A DNA stretch of 11,646 bases. It comes from Clostridia bacterium. GTDB taxonomy: Bacteria; Bacillota; Clostridia; Oscillospirales; CAG-272. Below are positions 7,150 to 11,646 of the stretch, piece after piece. The DNA lies in contig JAFQUL010000233.1 in assembly GCA_017408535.1 (NCBI GenBank), positions 1 through 11,646 on the forward strand, in the 5' to 3' direction. Position 1 is the first letter of the stretch. Each line of letters begins with the position of its first letter. The notes under the pieces are model-generated. The model searched no databases. It worked only from the letters and a program-made list of their open reading frames with translations, and had not been told where the DNA came from. The position numbers were made by a program, and so were the translations under genes.

Positions 7150-8091
7150 TTATTTCTTAAGAGCGATAGCGGCCTTTGCCTTTGCAACTATATTAGCAGC
7201 GGTAAGACCGTACATCTCCATAAGTGCAGGAACCTTACCGGAACGGCCGAAGGTATCCTCAACACCTACTCTGAGAACAGGGGTGGGAACCGCACCTGCG
7301 AGAGTCTCACAGACAGCACTTCCGAGACCGCCGATAATGTTATGCTCCTCAGCGGTAACTACCGCACCGCACTTGGAAGCGGAAGCGATAACAAGCTCGG
7401 TATCAAGGGGCTTGATGGTGTGGATGTTGATGATCTCAGCGGAGATACCCTCCCCTGCAAGGATCTCACGTGCGGCAAGAGCCTCGTGAACCATAAGACC
7501 GGTTGCGATGATGGAAACGTCAGTACCCTCAGCGAGTACTACGCCGCGGCCGATCTCAAACTTGTAGTTCTCGTCAAAGATAACGGGAAGTGCAAGACGG
7601 CCGAAACGAAGGTAAACGGGACCCTCGTAGTTAATAGCAGCCTCAACCGCAAGACGTGCTTCAGCAGCGTCAGCAGGATTGAGTATGACCATACCGGGGA
7701 TAGAACGCATAGTAGCGATATCCTCACAGCACTGGTGGGTAGCACCGTCCTCACCGACAGAAATGCCGGCGTGGGTAGCACCTATCTTAACGTTAAGATG
7801 GGGGTAAGCGATGGAGTTTCTGACCTGCTCGAATGCGCGGCCTGCCGCAAACATTGCGAAGGTGGAGAAGAAGGGAATAAGACCCGCAGTGGATGCACCT
7901 GCGGCAACAGATGCCATATTACCCTCTGCGATACCGCAGTTAAAGTGACGGTCGGGGAACTTCTTCTTGAAAACGCCGGTCTTGGTAGCGGCGGAAAGGT
8001 CCGCGTCAAATACTACCAGATTGGGGTACTTATCGCCAAACTCAGCAAGCGCGTTGCCGTAGGCTTCTCTTGTAGCTATCTTATCTGCCAT
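7150..8091 (-). CDS. Transketolase, C-terminal subunit
   Basis: Supplies the pyrimidine-binding and C-terminal domains of a split transketolase, the thiamine diphosphate enzyme moving two-carbon units in the non-oxidative pentose phosphate pathway. In the 313 residues, GIAEGNM holds the conserved catalytic glutamate (Glu56) that activates the cofactor, followed by FFSTFAMFAAGRAFEQVRN and GEDGATHQ (about 113-120), both typical of the family. The C-terminal domain begins near residue 185 (AEGTDVSIIATG). The ATG at 8089-8091 has GGAGG nine bases upstream. It follows the N-terminal subunit by 15 bases, so both come from one message, and a strong terminator follows. Split transketolases are common in Clostridia and archaea. 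DXS-like or pyruvate dehydrogenase E1-like functions are less likely given the partner. Confidence 0.95.
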   Translation of the reverse strand: MADKIATREAYGNALAEFGDKYPNLVVFDADLSAATKTGVFKKKFPDRHFNCGIAEGNMASVAAGASTAGLIPFFSTFAMFAAGRAFEQVRNSIAYPHLNVKIGATHAGISVGEDGATHQCCEDIATMRSIPGMVILNPADAAEARLAVEAAINYEGPVYLRFGRLALPVIFDENYKFEIGRGVVLAEGTDVSIIATGLMVHEALAAREILAGEGISAEIINIHTIKPLDTELVIASASKCGAVVTAEEHNIIGGLGSAVCETLAGAVPTPVLRVGVEDTFGRSGKVPALMEMYGLTAANIVAKAKAAIALKK

Positions 8092-8106
8092 TTCTGTAAA
8101 CCTCCA

Positions 8107-8934
8107 TTAGAGCTGTGCCGCGAGCTCGGCCATGCCCTGCTCGTACTGCTCTTTATTCGGTGCTGCGCCGTGCCAGCTTACCTGATTCTCCATATAGGAT
8201 ACGCCCTTGCCCTTAACGGTGTTGGCGATGATAACGGTAGGCTTGTCGGTGCACTTCTTGGCTGCTTCAAATGCGGACTCGATCTGATCGAAATCGTGAC
8301 CGTTGATAACGATAACGTTCCAGCCGAATGCGCGGAACTTCTCATCGTGAGGAGTGGGGTTCATAACCTCGGTGATAGGACCGTCGATCTGAAGACCGTT
8401 GAGGTCGAGAACTGCGCAGAGATTGGAGAGCTTGTGGTGAGCGGCAAACATAGCTGCCTCCCAAACCTGACCCTCTTCACTCTCACCGTCACCTACAGCT
8501 GCGTATACACGGAAGGTCTTTCCGGTGTGCTTAGCCGCAAGAGCCATACCGCAGGCAGCGGAGATGCCGAGGCCGAGAGAACCGGTAGTCATATCAACAC
8601 CGGGAACTGCCTTCATATCGGGGTGACCCTGAAGAATACTGTCTGCCTGGCGGAAGGTGGTAAGAAGCTCCTTATCAAAGAAGCCCTTCTCTGCCAGAGT
8701 TGCGTAAAGTGCGGGGCTGGTATGACCCTTGGACATAACGAAGCGGTCGCGATCCTCCCACTTGGGATCCTCGGGTTTAACGTTCATCTCGCTGAAGTAG
8801 AGATATGCCATAATATCGGCAATAGACATAGATCCGCCGGGATGGCCGGAGCTTGCGCTGAAAACTGCCGTAAGAGCGCCCATACGGATATTTGTAGCTA
8901 TCCGGGAGAGCTCAGCTTTTTTTGCCTGTTCCAT
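8107..8934 (-). CDS. Transketolase, N-terminal subunit
   Basis: Supplies the diphosphate-binding domain of the split transketolase; with the downstream subunit it interconverts pentose, tetrose, triose and hexose phosphates in the cytoplasm. The 275 residues match stand-alone N-terminal subunits. Visible motifs are SSGHPGGSMS (28-37), DRFVMSKGH (63-71), GSLGLGIS (118-125), and the cofactor motif starting GDGESEEGQ at 148 and ending LDLN at 176-179, where Asp149 and Asn179 should hold the metal and diphosphate. The ATG at 8932-8934 has GGGAGG six bases upstream. It is first in the operon, behind a perfect consensus promoter and a short leader holding a terminator-like hairpin. Confidence 0.96.
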   Translation of the reverse strand: MEQAKKAELSRIATNIRMGALTAVFSASSGHPGGSMSIADIMAYLYFSEMNVKPEDPKWEDRDRFVMSKGHTSPALYATLAEKGFFDKELLTTFRQADSILQGHPDMKAVPGVDMTTGSLGLGISAACGMALAAKHTGKTFRVYAAVGDGESEEGQVWEAAMFAAHHKLSNLCAVLDLNGLQIDGPITEVMNPTPHDEKFRAFGWNVIVINGHDFDQIESAFEAAKKCTDKPTVIIANTVKGKGVSYMENQVSWHGAAPNKEQYEQGMAELAAQL

Positions 8935-8946
8935 TTGTTTCCTCCC

Positions 8947-8966
8947 AAAAACGGTGCTTGCACCGT
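8947..8966 (-). promoter_or_regulatory. Terminator-like hairpin in the transketolase leader
   Basis: On the minus strand ACGGTG (8961-8966) and CACCGT (8951-8956) form a 6-bp stem with loop CAAG, directly followed by four more T residues and then the GGGAGG ribosome site (8941-8946). It sits inside the leader of about 47 bases between promoter and start codon. It could be a weak attenuator, or a 5' hairpin that stabilises the message or modulates ribosome access. Confidence 0.45.
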
Positions 8967-8987
8967 AATATTTTCACAGATGTACTA

Positions 8988-9016
8988 ATTATATATTAAA
9001 AAGGGAGAAATGTCAA
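8988..9016 (-). promoter_or_regulatory. Consensus sigma-A promoter of the transketolase operon
   Basis: On the minus strand TTGACA (9011-9016) and TATAAT (8988-8993) both match consensus perfectly with a 17-base spacer. Transcription should start near 8981. The spacer contains a pyrimidine-rich and AT-rich stretch. Confidence 0.92.
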
Positions 9017-9077
9017 TCGTTTTTGCCCCCTCGCAGCTATAATTACTGTTTTTTTCAAAAAACTTTTCAAAAAGGTA

Positions 9078-9106
9078 TTGACAATCGTATTCTTATCAAG
9101 TATAAT
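9078..9106 (+). promoter_or_regulatory. Consensus sigma-A promoter of tRNA-Leu
   Basis: TTGACA (9078-9083) and TATAAT (9101-9106) match consensus perfectly with a 17-base spacer. Just upstream, at about 9050-9075, lie alternating T and A tracts that could act as an UP element. A 6-bp inverted repeat TAGAGG/CCTCTA (9108-9113, 9130-9135) lies in the leader before the tRNA. Confidence 0.92.
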
Positions 9107-9146
9107 ATAGAGGTCCTCGAGAGAGACACCCTCTAAAACCGAATAT

Positions 9147-9230
9147 GCGAGAGTGGCGAAATTGGCAGACGCGCACGTTTGAGGGGCGTGTGGTTCCACC
9201 GTACGGGTTCAAGTCCCGTCTCTCGCACCA
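9147..9230 (+). tRNA. tRNA-Leu: tRNA-Leu(GAG)
   Basis: The acceptor stem GCGAGAG (9147-9153) pairs with CTCTCGC (9220-9226), followed by A and an encoded CCA (9228-9230). The anticodon stem CACGT/GCGTG (9174-9178, 9186-9190) encloses loop TTGAGGG with anticodon GAG at 9181-9183, which reads CUC and CUU. The variable arm is long, as in class II leucine tRNAs, and the T arm ACGGG/CCCGT encloses TTCAAGT. At 84 bases it is a complete single-gene unit with its own promoter and terminator. Confidence 0.97.
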
Positions 9231-9237
9231 AGCAAAT

Positions 9238-9268
9238 ATCCGCTTTCGAAAGAAGGCGGATTTTTGTT
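9238..9268 (+). terminator. Terminator of tRNA-Leu
   Basis: ATCCGCTTTC (9238-9247) pairs with GAAGGCGGAT (9252-9261) around a GAAA loop with one T-G wobble, then TTTTGTTT follows. The apex TTTCGAAAGAAG (9244-9255) is identical to that of the terminator at 10219-10230. Confidence 0.9.
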
Positions 9269-9270
9269 TG

Positions 9271-9364
9271 TATTATTCACTATTCATTATTCATAATTCA
9301 TTATTCATTTATCTCAAGCGGATTTTGAATGAATAATGAAGCCGCTCCGCTGATGAATAATGAA
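9271..9364. repeat. AT-rich repeat cluster, four copies of a 12-mer
   Basis: TTCATTATTCAT occurs at 9283-9294 and 9297-9308, 14 bp apart, and its reverse complement ATGAATAATGAA at 9329-9340 and 9353-9364. The inner pair extends to a perfect 13-bp inverted repeat (9297-9309 with 9328-9340) over an 18-base loop, and AGCGG/CCGCT (9317-9321, 9342-9346) adds an alternative fold. Related degenerate units start near 9271. The cluster marks the change from housekeeping to AT-rich accessory DNA. No matching copies are seen downstream, and no transposase is present. Confidence 0.75.
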
Positions 9365-9414
9365 GAATTTCAGTAGCTTTTCGAACGGCAGAAAGAAAGG
9401 CATTTTGCTATATA

Positions 9415-9443
9415 TTGAAAAAAATTTAGTATTATGGTATCAT
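9415..9443 (+). promoter_or_regulatory. Promoter of the four-helix-bundle gene
   Basis: TTGAAA (9415-9420) and TATCAT (9438-9443) are 17 bases apart, and TGG directly before the -10 makes it extended. It lies after the 12-mer repeats and about 25 bases before the chosen start codon, which argues for the shorter coding region. Confidence 0.6.
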
Positions 9444-9467
9444 AGCTTCAAGAAAGGCGGTGCGACT

Positions 9468-9824
9468 ATGAAAGAAAATTTGTTGATTGATAAATCTATT
9501 GCCTTTGCATCTCGAATCATAAAACTTCATCAATATTTGATAAAGACGAAGAAAGAAACAATTATTTCTAAACAGATCGTTCGTAGCGGCACAAGTATTG
9601 GAGCAAATATAAATGAGGCAAATTACGGCCAGAGCAAGGCCGATTTTGTTTCAAAGATGCATATCGCCTTGAAAGAAACAGCAGAAACCGAATATTGGCT
9701 CAAACTACTTACTATGTCTGAATATATAACCGAAGATATGGGTCAATCCCTATTGAATGATTGCTTAGAAATAAAACGAATTTTAATTGCTTCCATTAAT
9801 ACCGCAAAGGAGAACAGCAAATGA
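9468..9824 (+). CDS. Four-helix-bundle protein, S23/Avd-like (TIGR02436 type)
   Basis: The 118-residue, almost wholly helical protein carries the family's core pattern: a basic IVRSGTSIGANINEA, then a QSKADFVSKMHIAL helix and an ETAETEYWLKLL helix. The family includes proteins encoded by intervening sequences in bacterial 23S rRNA genes and the Avd accessory proteins of diversity-generating retroelements, which form pentameric, nucleic-acid-binding barrels. Here it is not in an rRNA gene, and no reverse transcriptase is visible. The ATG at 9468 has a good AAAGGCGG site upstream and a promoter at 9415-9443. An in-frame ATG at 9360 would start inside a 12-mer repeat and lie before the promoter, so it is rejected. 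The gene is AT-rich compared with the transketolase side. Its stop overlaps the next start in ATGA (9821-9824). The cellular role of stand-alone members is unknown. Confidence 0.88.
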   Translation: MKENLLIDKSIAFASRIIKLHQYLIKTKKETIISKQIVRSGTSIGANINEANYGQSKADFVSKMHIALKETAETEYWLKLLTMSEYITEDMGQSLLNDCLEIKRILIASINTAKENSK

Positions 9825-10138
9825 ACAAATGGATTGTTGAAGATTGGGCTTTTGATGTCGAAGTAATTGAGGGAGAAGCAAAGAACTGCAGACTTGGATT
9901 AGAGAAGGGAGACGTTTTTCATTTTGAATACGAAACTCCACAAAGTTTCTGCCCTCGAGCTATGTCGGAAGTTTATACTTTGTGTGAAGTAGTTAGATGT
10001 GGCGGTGACTTTACATACAGAGGTGCAAAAGATAAATATAAAATAGATATTACTTGTCCGTGCCATTGTATTAAATTTTGCATTACCGCCGTTCCCATAA
10101 ATAGGGACGAACATGGCAATAGTAAAAACACTCACTAA
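9821..10138 (+). CDS. Cysteine-rich TIGR04076-type small protein
   Basis: The 105-residue product holds eight cysteines: Cys23, Cys44, Cys55, Cys60, Cys79, Cys81, Cys83 and Cys87. The pattern of GLEKGDVF, FCPRA, a CGG after an aliphatic stretch, and a late CPC matches my memory of the TIGR04076 family of uncharacterised small proteins. The last cysteines (CPCHC) could bind metal, but this is inference. A good AAGGAG lies eight bases before the ATG, inside the preceding gene, and the two genes overlap by 4 bases, so they are co-translated. The C-terminal tail (DEHGNSKNTH) is hydrophilic. No function is known to me; the coupling with a four-helix-bundle gene is the main clue. Confidence 0.75.
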   Translation: MNKWIVEDWAFDVEVIEGEAKNCRLGLEKGDVFHFEYETPQSFCPRAMSEVYTLCEVVRCGGDFTYRGAKDKYKIDITCPCHCIKFCITAVPINRDEHGNSKNTH

Positions 10139-10201
10139 TAAACTGTGAGAGTTCAAATTAATACGTAAAACTGCTGAATATATCCTTTTTATAGCACATA
10201 G

Positions 10202-10246
10202 AAAAAAGAACCGACAATTTTCGAAAGAAGATTGTCGTTTCTTTTT
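10202..10246 (+). terminator. Terminator after the four-helix-bundle/TIGR04076 pair
   Basis: CGACAATTTTC (10212-10222) pairs with GAAGATTGTCG (10227-10237) around GAAA with one T-G wobble. Beyond a single C/T mismatch, the flanking A-rich left side and TTCTTTTT right side continue the stem. The A run on the left could let it act in both directions. It shares the 12-base apex TTTCGAAAGAAG with the tRNA-Leu terminator. Confidence 0.85.
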
Positions 10247-10464
10247 GTTCTGCTCCCGGCTGTCGCTACATCGTTCTTTTGTTGCTGCAGATATGCTGTT
10301 GAACCAATAACCAATTTCCAAAGAAAGAATTTATTTAATTTTGGAAAATAAGATCCCGTACAAATTAAATCAGCACTTAATAGCAAAAAGGTAATTGGGT
10401 AACCGTACTTTTTCCCCCATGAAAAACTCATCATACCGTAGAATTATTCTTCAAATAATAGATT
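10247..10464. other. Stretch without a recognisable gene
   Basis: Between the terminator and the regulator's promoter I see no coding region with both a ribosome site and family-like sequence. Open frames on the minus strand (within 9899-10434) run through the terminator hairpin and the TIGR04076 gene and look accidental. A remnant of a decayed gene or mobile element is possible but cannot be shown. Confidence 0.5.
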
Positions 10465-10465
10465 A

Positions 10466-10494
10466 GTGACTTATTTATACTTATCTGATATAAT
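10466..10494 (+). promoter_or_regulatory. Promoter of the XRE regulator gene
   Basis: TATAAT (10489-10494) with TGA in front forms a perfect extended -10. GTGACT at 10466-10471, 17 bases upstream, matches four of six -35 positions. The expected start site is near 10501. Confidence 0.65.
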
Positions 10495-10502
10495 GATTTC
10501 AG

Positions 10503-10522
10503 AAAACACGCCGGCGGTTTTT
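10503..10522. promoter_or_regulatory. Palindrome in the leader of the XRE regulator
   Basis: The perfect palindrome CGCCGGCG (10509-10516) is embedded in a 20-bp dyad running from AAAAC to GTTTT with two mismatched pairs. It lies between the -10 and the ribosome site, at or just after the expected transcription start. It is a plausible operator for self-repression by the encoded HTH protein, and its GC core stands out in AT-rich surroundings. Confidence 0.4.
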
Positions 10523-10545
10523 AGTTATTGTTTGGGAGAAAAAAC

Positions 10546-11601
10546 ATGAAAATAATGCTTTCGGAAAATTTAAGGCGAATGAGACGGGATAGGAATCTCA
10601 CCCAGGAAGAGCTTGCTTCTTATCTCGGCATATCGTTTCAAGCCATATCAAAATGGGAAAGAAATGAAGGTTACCCGGATATCTCGATGCTTCCTGTTAT
10701 TGCAAATTTTTTCGGGATCTCGGTAGATACGCTGATCGGCAATGACGTCGTTACAAAAGAAGAACGTATCCGTGCATATTGCACGGAATATGAGCGGCTT
10801 AATAAAGATGGGGATATGGACGCAGCCGCTGTAGTTGCAGAAAAGGCATATCGGGATTATCCGTACGACTGGCAGGTTATTGATATTTATATCCGCTCAT
10901 TAACAAAAGGATACTCTGAATATCCGAATGAAAAACTGCCTGAACTGCGGTCACTTTGCCATATGATAAAAGACAAGTGTACCGATGCAAAGATCAGAAT
11001 GCATGCTGTTTACTCTATGCTATTTGCGGAAACTGATGATAAGGTAGAGGAATGGTTCTCGGAGGTTCCCGGAACGTATGATTATACCGAAGGTGAGCGC
11101 CGAGAAGATCGCTATTTGGAGAGAGATCAGATGGACAGATACCGTCATCAGAAGCAGAGTAATATGATGCAGCTGTTCCTTTACCTATATGAAAAGCTTG
11201 GCGCTAATCTTTCGACACCACAGCAAAAAATTGCTGCTTACAAAGTAAGGGAATCCTTGCTCTGTGCCTTGTTCCGGGGAGAAAACGAAATCTGCTTAAA
11301 ATACAGATATGCCTTCAATCAACTTGAATTGGCATCGGCTTTCTTTGAGTGCGGATGTAAGAATGACGGATACGCAACTCTGGAAAAATCCATACAGTCT
11401 TTTGTACAATGGTTTTCCATCCCCCAAAACGAAGAACTGCATTTTGTTGAGCTATTTGATACGCTTACAGTAAAAAGGCAGGGTATCAAGGAAAATGTTC
11501 TAAGCTTTTTGATTGGCAACAAGCAACTGTCCGGATTTAAGAGCGTATGTGATGAGGAAAAATTCGCAACTCTTTCGGAAGAATTAAAGAATATGGTTTA
11601 A
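10546..11601 (+). CDS. XRE-family transcriptional regulator with long helical C-terminus
   Basis: In the 351-residue product residues about 5-61 form a Cro/CI-type helix-turn-helix: LSENLRRMRRDRNLTQEELA, then the recognition region ISFQAISKWERNEGYPD and LPVIANFFGISVDTLIG. The remaining 290 residues have alternating charged and aromatic helices resembling tandem TPR-like repeats, as in regulators that respond to a peptide or protein partner, but no exact family is recognised. The ATG at 10546 has GGGAG seven bases upstream; a longer reading from TTG at 10528 would include that site and is rejected. It stands alone behind its own promoter, and no target gene follows within the window. Confidence 0.85.
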   Translation: MKIMLSENLRRMRRDRNLTQEELASYLGISFQAISKWERNEGYPDISMLPVIANFFGISVDTLIGNDVVTKEERIRAYCTEYERLNKDGDMDAAAVVAEKAYRDYPYDWQVIDIYIRSLTKGYSEYPNEKLPELRSLCHMIKDKCTDAKIRMHAVYSMLFAETDDKVEEWFSEVPGTYDYTEGERREDRYLERDQMDRYRHQKQSNMMQLFLYLYEKLGANLSTPQQKIAAYKVRESLLCALFRGENEICLKYRYAFNQLELASAFFECGCKNDGYATLEKSIQSFVQWFSIPQNEELHFVELFDTLTVKRQGIKENVLSFLIGNKQLSGFKSVCDEEKFATLSEELKNMV

Positions 11602-11646
11602 GCAAATTGTATGTTACATTTTTATACTGCGTTCTAAGGAAAAGAA
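11602..11646. other. Window end, nothing recognisable
   Basis: The last 45 bases contain no hairpin terminator. A purine-rich AAGGAAAAG near the end could be the ribosome site of a following gene, which cannot be judged. Confidence 0.3.

Noticed and set aside
7342..8988. A 548-codon open frame on the plus strand covering both transketolase genes
   Set aside because: It is antisense to two certain genes, crosses their intergenic gap, has no fitting ribosome site, and its protein looks like no family. Codon bias of the real genes keeps the opposite frame open.
9271..9364. CRISPR-like array
   Set aside because: Units are only 12 bases, lie in both orientations, and spacing is irregular with no spacers or cas genes.
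9360..9467. A 36-codon extension of the four-helix-bundle gene
   Set aside because: It starts inside a 12-mer repeat and precedes the likely promoter at 9415-9443; the ATG at 9468 has the better ribosome site and begins where family homology begins.
9468..9824. Accessory gene of a diversity-generating retroelement
   Set aside because: No reverse transcriptase, template/variable repeat pair or variable-protein gene is visible nearby, so only the fold similarity to Avd supports this.
9899..10434. Minus-strand open frames of 140 and 81 codons
   Set aside because: They run through the terminator hairpin and the TIGR04076 gene and lack good ribosome sites or family-like sequence.
9207..11646. 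Attachment-site duplication of the tRNA-Leu 3' end
   Set aside because: I looked for a second copy of the T-arm and acceptor end downstream and saw none in the window, and there is no integrase gene.

Overview
The window looks like chromosomal DNA of a moderate-GC Gram-positive anaerobe, most likely a gut or rumen clostridium (Oscillospiraceae/Ruminococcaceae-like). The pointers are strong Shine-Dalgarno sites, consensus sigma-A promoters, a split two-subunit transketolase, an OmpR-type two-component pair and a GH127-type hydrolase. No species can be named from the sequence alone.

Layout. (1) 1-139: window edge, with nested inverted repeats, a possible leftward promoter and possibly the first codons of a leftward gene. 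(2) 140-3114, minus strand: a compact three-gene operon of response regulator, histidine kinase and a secreted or anchored protein of unknown function. (3) 3115-3270: a divergent control region with three copies of AAAAATGTA, two of them 11 bp apart, suited to OmpR/PhoB-type binding. (4) 3271-6464, plus strand: an operon of a two-helix membrane protein, a short cytoplasmic GH127-like hydrolase and a YtqA-type radical SAM protein, closed by a hairpin terminator at 6464-6503 that can serve both converging transcripts. (5) 6514-8934, minus strand: transketolase N-terminal then C-terminal subunit, a terminator, then a type 4 (iron-sulfur) uracil-DNA glycosylase. (6) 8935-9146: back-to-back perfect promoters, one for the transketolase genes and one for tRNA-Leu(GAG) at 9147-9230. 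(7) From about 9270 to the end, visibly more AT-rich accessory DNA: four copies of a 12-bp repeat, a four-helix-bundle (S23/Avd-like) gene overlapping a cysteine-rich TIGR04076-type gene, a terminator, a non-coding stretch of about 300 bp, and an XRE regulator with a long helical C-terminus.

How it works together. The two-component system probably controls itself and the divergent membrane-protein/hydrolase operon, and perhaps the gene beyond the left edge, through the repeated AAAAATGTA-like boxes. The transketolase pair and tRNA-Leu are housekeeping units with consensus promoters. The part most worth a second look is the small AT-rich cassette next to tRNA-Leu: a translationally coupled four-helix-bundle/TIGR04076 pair, with inverted 12-mers on its left and hairpins of identical apex on both sides. 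No integrase, transposase or CRISPR array is visible.
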